30,779 bases of DNA from assembly GCA_028281075.1 (NCBI GenBank), contig JANQKO010000509.1:1-30779 (forward strand). The letters are read 5' to 3'. The translations under genes were made by a program, and so were the position numbers. The notes beneath the pieces were generated by a model, which saw only the letters and a program-made list of their open reading frames with translations, did no database searches and was not told where the DNA came from. Numbering within the stretch: position 1 is the stretch's first letter; every line of letters starts with the position of its first letter. The DNA comes from Alphaproteobacteria bacterium (GTDB lineage Bacteria > Pseudomonadota > Alphaproteobacteria > GCA-2731375). Shown here piece after piece: positions 7,001-13,076 of this stretch.

Positions 7001-8752
7001 TCGACGGCGCCGGAAGCCGTCTTCTTCGCCATGAAGGCGGCGCTGCGAAAGCGCAAGACTCCCATGCCACAGCCAGAGACCACGCGACGGCCGGCGGCCG
7101 AGAGGCCGTCCGAACCAAGCGGGGGGATGCCGGCAGCGCCTCGGGAGCCGGTAACCGTGGAAGCACCGGCTCCAAGCGGCGGGGCGACAGGCGACGGCGA
7201 TCGTCCGTCCGGCGGCGATAATTCGGCGCAAGGCGGGCAGAACGGCGACGGCAAGTCGCCACCGCAGGACGTTGTCGAGGGCATTGATGCCGTCCTCGCG
7301 GCCTTGGGCCGGATGAATCCGCCCAGCGGCTCGGATTTACCAGATGCCGGCAAATCGCTGTCGGACGAGACGGCCGTCGAGGTGCTCGACCGCCTGATCG
7401 CCGCGCTCCAGTACGAGCATATCGAAGTCGTGCGTCGGGTCGGCGAGGACAATCCGCGGGCGCGGCAGATCGCCGGCGCCATCGACCGCGCCCACGGCGT
7501 GCGTGCCGGAAAGGCGTTCATCCGCCCGGCCGCGTCCTACCTGCGTTCCAGCTATCCGTCCGCGTCGTTGCAGAACGATCCCGGCCTGACCTGGCGCAAC
7601 GAACTGGCGCGGCAGGCCGTGAAGAGCATGCCGATCCTCGGCGGAAGCATTACACGCAAGTATCTGGATGCTTCCGACGTCGATGCGAAGGTCCGCTCCC
7701 AGATCGACCGGCAGTTCTGGCAGAACGTCAACAGCATCCGCGTCAGCGGGGCCGGGAACACCAACTATGTCATGGTGCAGGACGATATCGGCAACTGGTA
7801 CGTCAAGGGCTATTCCGCCAATCCGGAGCGGATCTTCCAATCGGCCGCCGGGCTTGCCCAGTTCGCGCTCGGCAACAGCCTCGGCACCGACATCCTGAAC
7901 CGGCCGCTCGCCGGCCAGGGCGGCGCGCCGGCGCCGCAGCCGACGGCGCTGGAGGCCGTGTTCGACAAGCAGCAGGACGCCTACGACAAGGCTACCGCGG
8001 CGACCTTCGCCGACGTCAGGGCGGCGGTCGACGGCGGGCTCGAAAACGCCGTTACCGAGCGCTGGAACGCCGACAGCCGTACCCGACTGGCGCGCGACGA
8101 TGGCCTGGCGGCGCAGATCGAGGGCGCCGAGGCGGTCCTGGACACCGCGCTCGAGGAGTTGAACAAGGACGACGCCGACGACCGCGAACAGGTGGCGGCG
8201 CGGCCGGCGCGTATCGTGCAGGGCATGAAGGCGATGGACCGGTTCCGCGCCGCGCTGAACGGCAACATCCGCAAGAACGTCACCACGGACGAGGAAAAGG
8301 CCGGTCTGAAGACCGCGGAGGAAACTCTGGAAGACCGGAAGGCGGCGACCGCGACGCAGCAGGCGGCGGTCACCGCGCTGGAGACCAAATGTCCCGAGAG
8401 CCTGCCGAAAGAGGAGCAGGAATCCGGCGAATGCGCGGCGCTGCCGGACGAGAAGACGAAGCTGAACACCCTCAAGGAGCAGGAAGCGGAACAGCGGAAG
8501 AAGGTCGACGAGGCGAAGAAGAAGGTCGCCGACAAACAGGCCGCCATCGACGCGGCCGTCGACGATGTCAATCAGGTCGTCGAAGCACGGCTGAGCGGCC
8601 TGCTGGAACGGCGCGAAGCGGCGGTGAAGGCCTACGAGAACGCCATCGCCTTCACCGGCGAGGTGGTCTCGGCCGAGGGCGCGCCGCCGCCCGCCTCCGC
8701 CCCGACGCCGCCGCCGACCACGGGACCGCTGCCGGTAAACGGCGGCACCTGA
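4034..8752 (+). CDS. giant hypothetical lipoprotein, 1572 residues, multi-segment with coiled coils
   Basis: I do not recognise this family. ATG 4034 is preferred over ATG 4028 because the G6 tract at 4022-4027 then has normal spacing. The signal MRHILTPLTAATLLAAC gives lipid-modified Cys17, followed by Ala (outer-membrane type). Residues 20-1000 are largely helical and charged, with eight further cysteines in the whole chain. Residues about 1009-1083 are a disordered Pro/Gly/Asp-rich linker. Residues about 1110-1295 form a compact-looking module containing VMVQDDIGNWYVKGYS (about 1246-1261). Residues about 1420-1540 are a long Lys/Glu/Ala coiled coil (EEQESGE, KEQEAEQRKKVDEAKKK). The tail is Pro-rich. 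The size and layout fit a long envelope-spanning or scaffolding lipoprotein; no enzymatic motif was seen. Codons from about 4130 to 5850 look less GC-biased than the flanks. It is operonic with the smaller lipoprotein. Confidence 0.85.
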   Translation: MRHILTPLTAATLLAACAVTKIDVDVYKGPLANEEDVQLEQMAAIAVGAKPLLIRLRDTLEGQRRIRDELLDKKTVARVPAAQFIDHYDQCITTVLDRREDEWQEKADAAKAKTKADPLKASSLPLFDEDAKRVNAILCLYEDRDAEAETRLAARARQAYADYRRAWDDFSAGRSDLWKAVFDDMYPLVRALAAPSPNVPPDIRFADTHPFFGQAACGENQPADQRAVNRRSDCAELLVALVKAYRDFYTGGDRYFDWNRELLKAHEALRRFDANNMGIDLDLGDQPAPPGDKPGSNYIFSVFGDRVVVRAHARLLFPAGARQRGAFVERVTHTARSFLDARAALQRWLRISLDRLALHAARYPDPDPTQRRVRGAIINQIVNITGWVQIRLLVYLHDQDLVSVSANLAGFLREAAVSANVMADSAKPANFRRFLDEQLQIRPGQTAAALAEADALFARTGLGDQLEELSASPSRRATFAKKFQDELNQNDLERNIPRFRIAERRQFGLSRIIERPNGDLYGPNRAEADRDTSEEGATGLERGRLDEGLETLIEAYLDADNLTKTHDGGNATEQAHRLRDALVRFADKILYVANNDALFDRDDEKNGLVGMFAERLQLRNRISEYVLILQAVGNSIMIQANELQARDSHRHRQERGAEPARAALRRTLGASPQEVFDFYVAALRQQAEERETATAAARARAASDLQAAANVLAPYVQELDGTELDLDATPAPTALTDASDGPLGRATVNAGTAVKAVCDKLTVPQQRVISVYLTVFGTSVDRALIRAFDELNVHVPDVDTSCAAIDAVRSKLDRRAVDLHALDLEKAVDSLATDDDASVDRADVIDALVKRIDEIKARDVGQGLAAVDEERLTQAKAYFGTLVARADSGPPGEVFQRLKALDIDRDFSIVEEPVTELIAKADAAAETARDEKVTFDKRKMTYTDTRAAFLAARDAAREATSTADKIRIGLAELAKVREGVITDTVKGDTSTAPEAVFFAMKAALRKRKTPMPQPETTRRPAAERPSEPSGGMPAAPREPVTVEAPAPSGGATGDGDRPSGGDNSAQGGQNGDGKSPPQDVVEGIDAVLAALGRMNPPSGSDLPDAGKSLSDETAVEVLDRLIAALQYEHIEVVRRVGEDNPRARQIAGAIDRAHGVRAGKAFIRPAASYLRSSYPSASLQNDPGLTWRNELARQAVKSMPILGGSITRKYLDASDVDAKVRSQIDRQFWQNVNSIRVSGAGNTNYVMVQDDIGNWYVKGYSANPERIFQSAAGLAQFALGNSLGTDILNRPLAGQGGAPAPQPTALEAVFDKQQDAYDKATAATFADVRAAVDGGLENAVTERWNADSRTRLARDDGLAAQIEGAEAVLDTALEELNKDDADDREQVAARPARIVQGMKAMDRFRAALNGNIRKNVTTDEEKAGLKTAEETLEDRKAATATQQAAVTALETKCPESLPKEEQESGECAALPDEKTKLNTLKEQEAEQRKKVDEAKKKVADKQAAIDAAVDDVNQVVEARLSGLLERREAAVKAYENAIAFTGEVVSAEGAPPPASAPTPPPTTGPLPVNGGT

Positions 8753-8800
8753 CGGGCCGGCGTCGGCGCCGCGCCCTTGCCGCGTCGGACCGGACGGCGG

Positions 8801-9088
8801 TCAGCCCCGCAGAAAGGCCAGACGTTCGTCGGTCCTTGCCGGTTCGATCTCGTGGATCTCCGGGCTGACCACGTCCTCGGCGACGAACGGATCGTCGGCC
8901 ACCCGGCTCTCGAGATCCGCGCGCGTGGTGTTGTGCGCGACGATGCCGCCGCCGGCGCCCGGCCGCAGGCCGCCGGCCAGAACGAAGACGCCGTCGTCGA
9001 ACCCGCGTTCGAGCCAGGCCTTGTGCCCGTCCATGAACCGGCCGGCCTGGCTCCTGCTGCCGGAAAATTTCAGCAGCACGATAAACAT
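8801..9088 (-). CDS. YciI-like (YCII domain) protein
   Basis: This 95-residue protein starts MFIVLLKFSGSR and contains GHKAWLERGFDDGVFVLAGGL, then DPFVAEDVVSPEIHEIEPART. This is the fold order of the YCII family of small ferredoxin-like proteins, which have a conserved His and Asp at a putative active site. The biochemical role of most members is unknown. The ATG at 9086-9088 has a GGAGGG about 6-12 bases upstream on the minus strand. It lies 15 bases downstream of a TetR-type regulator gene on the same strand, so it is probably co-transcribed with it and under its control. The gene converges on the giant lipoprotein gene with a 48-bp gap that has no clear terminator. Confidence 0.85.
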   Translation of the reverse strand: MFIVLLKFSGSRSQAGRFMDGHKAWLERGFDDGVFVLAGGLRPGAGGGIVAHNTTRADLESRVADDPFVAEDVVSPEIHEIEPARTDERLAFLRG

Positions 9089-9103
9089 CCGATCTTCCCT
9101 CCG

Positions 9104-9706
9104 TCAGGTGTCCTGGTCCGGGCCGGCGGCGGGCGTGCCGTCGGCCATGCACGACGCCAGCCAGTCGCACATCGCCGCGACTTCCCGCTTGATGAAGGTC
9201 TCGTCGCGATAGGCGTTCGCCAGCGTCGCCACGCCCTGGCTGCGCGCCAGCAGGTGCAGCGCCAGCGCGTCGGCGTCGGCCGCGCGGCCGGCCGCCGTGA
9301 ACTGCCGCCGCAGCCAGGTCCGGAACAGCGTGAACAGCTTGTTCGCGTCGCCGCGCGCCGCGTGGTTCAGCTTCGCCAGCTCTGACGACAACGTGCCGAC
9401 CGGGCAGCCGTGGCGCTGAATGTCGGCCCGGTTCGCGACCAGAATGTGGATGAAGCGCCGGATGCGATCGGCGGGCGTTTCCTCCTCGCGCTCCCACGCG
9501 GCCAGCATGGCTTTCGTCTCGGCCAGGCGCGCGTCGATCACGGCGTCCAGGATCTCGTCCTTGGTCTTGAAGTGGTAGTAGAAGTTGCCGCGCGAGATCC
9601 GCACGACCCCGGCGATGTCCGAGAACGAGGTGTGGTCGAAGCCCTGCCGGTAGAACAGATCGTCGGCCGCCGTGACGATGTCGTCGCGGGTCGTCCTGTC
9701 GCGCAT
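9104..9706 (-). CDS. TetR/AcrR family transcriptional regulator
   Basis: The 200-residue length is typical. The N-terminal DNA-binding domain (about 8-55) shows the TetR pattern: IVTAADDLFYRQGFDHTSFS, then DIAGVVRISRGNFYYHFKTK with the helix-turn-helix and the FYYHFKTKDE signature. The C-terminal ligand-binding domain includes HGCPVGTLSSELAK, a motif common in one TetR C-terminal subfamily. It begins at ATG 9704-9706 and is followed after 15 bases by a yciI-like gene, which probably shares its transcript. A good promoter lies at 9753-9781. Autoregulation is likely by analogy with the family; the ligand is unknown. Confidence 0.9.
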   Translation of the reverse strand: MRDRTTRDDIVTAADDLFYRQGFDHTSFSDIAGVVRISRGNFYYHFKTKDEILDAVIDARLAETKAMLAAWEREEETPADRIRRFIHILVANRADIQRHGCPVGTLSSELAKLNHAARGDANKLFTLFRTWLRRQFTAAGRAADADALALHLLARSQGVATLANAYRDETFIKREVAAMCDWLASCMADGTPAAGPDQDT

Positions 9707-9752
9707 GACTTCACCTCTTCACGCCGTGGTGGGACGGTCGTCCTAGAATTGA

Positions 9753-9781
9753 AGATTAGGATGATTGTCCAAATCGGTCAA
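9753..9781 (-). promoter_or_regulatory. sigma70-like promoter of the tetR-yciI pair
   Basis: On the minus strand TTGACC (complement of 9776-9781) is followed after exactly 17 bp by TAATCT (complement of 9753-9758), a strong match to -35/-10 boxes. TCCTA (9741-9745) and TAGGA (9757-9761) form an inverted repeat over the -10 box, a possible autoregulatory operator. The local sequence is much more AT-rich than its surroundings. Confidence 0.6.
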
Positions 9782-9799
9782 ATTCAGGATACGCCGCCC

Positions 9800-10771
9800 T
9801 CAGGTCCGCCGCAGCCAGACCTCGCCGACGGCGTGGTCCGAGCGCTTGCGCAGCACCAGGTCGGCGCGCTGGCGGGTCGGCAGGATGTTCTCGCGCAGGT
9901 TCCTGAGGTTGATCGTGCGCCAGATGTCGCGGGCGACCTTGCGGGCTTCGTCCGGCGGCAGGTCCTTCTGGTGGTGGAAATGCGACGAAGGCTGCTGGAA
10001 GGCCGTGCGCTGCAGGATCAGGCGGCGGGCGACGAACCAGTCCTCGAGATCGCCTTCGTCGGCGTCGAGATAGATCGAGAAGTCGAAGAAGTCGGATGCC
10101 ACGACCGCGGCGCCGTCCGCCGGCTGCAGCACGTTCAGCCCCTCGAAGATCAGCACATCGGGCTGTCCGACGGACTGAAACGCGTCCGGCACGATGTCGT
10201 AGGTCAGGTGCGAATAGACCGGCGCCCTGACGTCCGCCGCGCCGGCCTTGACGTCGCGCAGGAACCGGATCATCCGGCGCAGGTCGTAGCTCTCGGGAAA
10301 GCCCTTGCGAGGCAGCAGGCCGCGTTCCGCCAGCACGCGCGTCGGGTGCAGGAAGCCGTCCGTCGTCACCAGCTCGACCCGCGGATGGTCGGGCCAGTGC
10401 GCCAACAGCGCCCGCAGCACCCGCGCGAACGTGCTCTTGCCGACGGCGACGCTGCCGGCCAGCGCCACGATGTAGGGCGGCCGCCCGGTCGGCCGGCCCA
10501 GAAACGCGTCCTTCACGCGGCCGAGGTTCCGCGCCGCGGCGATATGCAGGTTCAGCAGCCGCGACAGCGGCAGCAGGATCTCCTCGACCTCGGCCAGGCC
10601 GATCGGCTCGTTCAGGCCCTTCAGGCGCGCCAGATCCGCTTCGCCCAGCGTCAGCGGCGTGTTCGCCCGCAGCGCCGCCCATTCCCGCCGGGTCAGCACC
10701 ATGTGCCCGGGCCGCTTCCTGCCACCGCCCGTCCCCGGGACCTCCGCCCCGGCTGCCTCGCGTGCCGTCAT
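9800..10771 (-). CDS. coaA: type I pantothenate kinase
   Basis: It catalyses ATP-dependent phosphorylation of pantothenate, the first committed and usually CoA-feedback-inhibited step of coenzyme A synthesis in the cytoplasm. The protein aligns by eye with E. coli CoaA along its whole length. It has the P-loop GSVAVGKS (106-113), VELVTTDGFLHP, RKGFPESYDLRR, APVYSHLTYDIVPDAF, ILPTRQRADLVL and a C-terminal SDHAVGEVWLR. The ATG at 10769-10771 gives 323 residues, close to the family norm of about 315. An alternative ATG at 10702 (MVLTRREWAALRA) gives 300 residues and would still keep the conserved core. The open frame continues upstream to 11110, but that part is low-complexity and unlike CoaA. 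It is divergent from the His-rich/HupE genes. Confidence 0.95.
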   Translation of the reverse strand: MTAREAAGAEVPGTGGGRKRPGHMVLTRREWAALRANTPLTLGEADLARLKGLNEPIGLAEVEEILLPLSRLLNLHIAAARNLGRVKDAFLGRPTGRPPYIVALAGSVAVGKSTFARVLRALLAHWPDHPRVELVTTDGFLHPTRVLAERGLLPRKGFPESYDLRRMIRFLRDVKAGAADVRAPVYSHLTYDIVPDAFQSVGQPDVLIFEGLNVLQPADGAAVVASDFFDFSIYLDADEGDLEDWFVARRLILQRTAFQQPSSHFHHQKDLPPDEARKVARDIWRTINLRNLRENILPTRQRADLVLRKRSDHAVGEVWLRRT

Positions 10772-10853
10772 CCGACCAACACCACCGCCACGCGCCGCCG
10801 TCCCCGCGGCGCCTCCGCGCGCATTGGATACCGCGTCGGAGGGCCGGCGGCCA

Positions 10854-10924
10854 GCGTCTCGCGCCCGGTACCCGGGGGCGGGTTGCATGAACGTGCGTGC
10901 CCGGCCTATAAGCCTGCGAGACGC
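10854..10924. repeat. 9-bp perfect inverted repeat flanking a promoter
   Basis: GCGTCTCGC (10854-10862) and GCGAGACGC (10916-10924) are exact reverse complements, 53 bp apart. They bracket the promoter candidate at 10883-10912 in the region between coaA and the divergent His-rich/HupE operon. This could be a paired operator or, if transcribed from further upstream, the closing stem of an RNA element. It matches no known riboswitch that I can identify. Confidence 0.5.
10883..10912 (+). promoter_or_regulatory. candidate sigma70 promoter for the His-rich/HupE operon
   Basis: TTGCAT (10883-10888) and TATAAG (10907-10912) are separated by 18 bp, and TATAAG is one of very few AT-rich hexamers in this region. 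Transcription would begin near 10919, about 90 bases before the His-rich gene. The two arms of a 9-bp inverted repeat lie just outside it. Confidence 0.4.
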
Positions 10925-11009
10925 CCGGCGGAGGGTCGGAACGCCACGACTGCGGCCACCATCCGCCGCCGGGCCATGTGTGTCGAAAAGGCGCGTACGG
11001 TCGTTGGCG

Positions 11010-11387
11010 ATGCCGCGTTGCCGCAGCAGCAGGATCTTCCGTCTGGCGCTCGCGCTGGCGATGACGCTCGCCGTGCTGCTGACGCCCGCGGCCCAGACGG
11101 CGTCGCACAACCCGGCGGCGCTCGCCCATGCCGCGGCCGAACGCCACGCCGTCCTGGCGGCATGGCCGGCCGACCACGGGCACGCGCATCACGACGGCTG
11201 GCCCGCCGAACGGCATGCCGGCCACACCCATGGCCACGATCCGGCCGACCATTCGCACGACATCCCGGCGCCGGTCGCGTCAGCCAGCGGCCCCGGTCCG
11301 CTGCCCGCTGCCGCCTGGCGGGCGCCGGCGCTGCGTTCCCATGACGATCGCCTGTCCTTCGGCATAGATCGCCCGCCGCGCGTCTGA
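11010..11387 (+). CDS. small secreted His-rich (putative metal-binding) protein
   Basis: The 125-residue protein starts with an N-terminal signal or anchor (RIFRLALALAMTLAVLLTP) and then AAQTA as a possible cleavage site. The mature region has a dense cluster of His at about 58-90 (HGHAHHDGW, HAGHTHGHDPADHSHD), suited to binding transition metals in the periplasm. The ATG at 11010 is chosen; a GTG at 10980 in the same frame is possible and would add ten basic residues. It lies 76 bases ahead of a HupE/UreJ-type gene on the same strand. Small His-rich proteins commonly precede metal transporters, so a metal-buffering or delivery role is inferred. There is no named family I can assign. Confidence 0.75.
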   Translation: MPRCRSSRIFRLALALAMTLAVLLTPAAQTASHNPAALAHAAAERHAVLAAWPADHGHAHHDGWPAERHAGHTHGHDPADHSHDIPAPVASASGPGPLPAAAWRAPALRSHDDRLSFGIDRPPRV

Positions 11388-11463
11388 CCCGCCGCCGGCC
11401 GCCGGCCCGGCGCCGCCCGTCCGCGGGCCCTCCCGACAACGCACATTAGAGACGGACCGATCC

Positions 11464-12198
11464 ATGTTTCGACCATCCTCCGGGGATGGCGGACGGGCGC
11501 CGCGCGCGCGCCGCCGCCACCCGCTCGTATCCATCGCCCTGATTCTTCCGCTCCTGGCCCTGGCCGGCGACGCCGCGGCGCATGCCGTGGCCGAAGGCGA
11601 CAAGGGCTATATCCAGGAAATCTCCGGCATCCACCTCCTGCCCTTCGTCTATCTCGGGGCCAAGCACATGGTCACGGGATACGACCATCTGCTGTTCCTG
11701 TTCGGCGTGGTCTTCTTCCTCTACCGGCTGAAGCATATCGCCATCTATGTCAGCCTCTTCGCCCTCGGCCATTCGACGACGATGCTGCTCGGGGTTTACT
11801 TCAGCATCGGCATCGACAGCTACCTGATCGACGCCGTCATCGGCCTGTCGGTGGTCTACAAGGCGCTCGACAATCTCGGCGCCTACCGGCGCTGGTTCGG
11901 GGTCCAGCCCGACACCAAGGCGGCGACCCTGATCTTCGGCCTCTGCCACGGCTTCGGCCTGTCCAGCAAGATCCTCGACTACGAGATCTCGCCCGACGGC
12001 CTGCTGGCCAATCTGCTGGCCTTCAATGTCGGCGTCGAGATCGGCCAGTTGCTGGCGCTCGCCGCGATCCTGATCGCCATGGGCTACTGGCGCCGAACCG
12101 CCGGCTTCTGGCGGCACGCCTACACCGCCAACGTCGCGATGATGTGCGCCGGCTTCGTGCTGATCGGCTATCAGCTCACCGGCTATGCCGTCGCCTAG
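11464..12198 (+). CDS. HupE/UreJ family membrane protein (putative metal transporter)
   Basis: This 244-residue protein has an N-terminal signal-like segment (VSIALILPLLALAGDAAA) followed by HAVAEGDKGYI and six or so membrane spans. Family landmarks are visible: GAKHMVTGYDHLLFLFGVVFF (about 60-80), LFALGHSTTM, GLCHGFGLSSKIL and FNVGVEIGQL. The His, Asp and Glu in these motifs are those expected to line a metal site in HupE/UreJ_2 proteins, which are thought to move Ni, Co or related ions. It sits between a His-rich secreted protein and a single-span anchor protein on the same strand, so the three probably act together. No hydrogenase or urease gene is in the window. Confidence 0.85.
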   Translation: MFRPSSGDGGRAPRARRRHPLVSIALILPLLALAGDAAAHAVAEGDKGYIQEISGIHLLPFVYLGAKHMVTGYDHLLFLFGVVFFLYRLKHIAIYVSLFALGHSTTMLLGVYFSIGIDSYLIDAVIGLSVVYKALDNLGAYRRWFGVQPDTKAATLIFGLCHGFGLSSKILDYEISPDGLLANLLAFNVGVEIGQLLALAAILIAMGYWRRTAGFWRHAYTANVAMMCAGFVLIGYQLTGYAVA

Positions 12199-12231
12199 AC
12201 ACCTCCCCGACAGATGCAAAGCGAGAGCGAT

Positions 12232-12906
12232 ATGTACAACGCCAACAAACCCACCGCCGACGAACTCCCCAGCGTCGGGCGCCTGCTGCGCTCGACCGGT
12301 ATCGCCGTCCTCGGCGCGGCGGCGATCCTGCTGACGGTCGTGCTGCCGGCCGAGTACGGCATCGACCCCACGGGCGCCGGCCGCCTTCTCGGCCTCGTCG
12401 ACATGGGCGAGATCAAGACGCAGCTCGCCGAGGAGGCGGCGGCCGACCGCGTCGCCGCCGCGGCGGACGCGGTGCCGGTTCCGGCCCGACGCCCGGCCGA
12501 ACCGGTCGCCGCCGAGACCGTGCCGTCCCAGCCGGCGCCGCGACCGGTAACGGCGGCGCCGGACAACGCGCCGCCGCCGGCCGAACCGGACGCCCGCAGC
12601 GACGAGATCAGCATCACGCTGTCGCCCGGCCAGGGCACCGAGATAAAGCTGGTCATGGACGCCGGCGCCCGGGCCCGGTTCGACTGGACCGCCAATGGCG
12701 GCCTGCTGAACTACGACACCCATGGCGACGGCGGCGGCCGGTCGATCTCCTACGAGAAGGGCCGCGGGGTTCCCGGCGACGAGGGCGTGCTCGTGGCCGC
12801 CTTCGACGGCAACCATGGCTGGTTCTGGCGCAACCGGACGGCGCGGGACGTCACGCTGACGCTCCGTACCAGCGGCGCCTATCGCGAGCTGAAGCGCGTG
12901 CTGTAG
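12232..12906 (+). CDS. single-span 'transmembrane anchor' protein of the HupE module
   Basis: The 224-residue protein starts MYNANKPTADELPS. I chose ATG 12232 over ATG 12214 because homologues I recall begin with this MYN motif and a weak GAGAG lies upstream. One transmembrane helix spans residues about 22-40 and is followed by the conserved-looking EYGIDPTGAGRLLGLVDMGEIK. Residues about 70-120 are an Ala/Pro-rich linker. The C-terminal domain (about 125-224) is probably periplasmic beta-structure, with FDWTANGGLLNYDTHGDGGG and FDGNHGWFWRNRT. Proteins of this layout are usually labelled 'transmembrane anchor protein' and sit beside HupE-like genes. The biochemical role is unknown. It begins 33 bases after the HupE-like stop. 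Confidence 0.8.
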   Translation: MYNANKPTADELPSVGRLLRSTGIAVLGAAAILLTVVLPAEYGIDPTGAGRLLGLVDMGEIKTQLAEEAAADRVAAAADAVPVPARRPAEPVAAETVPSQPAPRPVTAAPDNAPPPAEPDARSDEISITLSPGQGTEIKLVMDAGARARFDWTANGGLLNYDTHGDGGGRSISYEKGRGVPGDEGVLVAAFDGNHGWFWRNRTARDVTLTLRTSGAYRELKRVL

Positions 12907-13076
12907 GCGCGGCCCCCGTCATCGCGTCCCATCGTCGCGTCCCGCCACGGCGTTTCCGGTATGACACCCGGACGGCGCGGCGGGCGCGGCGATCGGACTG
13001 CCGGCGCGGCGATGGTTCCAGAGACCGAACAGCGGCGGCGCGGGGTTCGCTCGCCGGCCGGGACCCAGCCGCCGGC

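Noticed and set aside
5885..7231. Long minus-strand open frames within the giant lipoprotein gene (and similar long frames opposite ffh, the ABC operon and mtaB)
   Set aside because: Long antisense frames are expected in very GC-rich coding DNA. Their translations are Arg/His/Ala-rich with no motifs, while the opposite strand encodes recognisable proteins.
10854..10924. Cobalamin riboswitch upstream of the HupE-like operon
   Set aside because: The AGCC-TGCGAGAC-GCCCGG segment resembles a B12 box, and HupE genes can be B12-regulated. The required conserved core and other stems of a cobalamin riboswitch are not present, and the match is mostly made by the inverted repeat arm.
10772..11110. N-terminal extension of pantothenate kinase
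   Set aside because: The extra residues are low-complexity, unlike any CoaA, and overlap the divergent control region and the His-rich gene.
12907..13076. Near-repeated words (CATCGCGTCC, GCGCGGCGAT) after the anchor-protein gene
   Set aside because: The repeats are short, imperfect and GC-driven. There is no array spacing or terminator hairpin with a T-tract.
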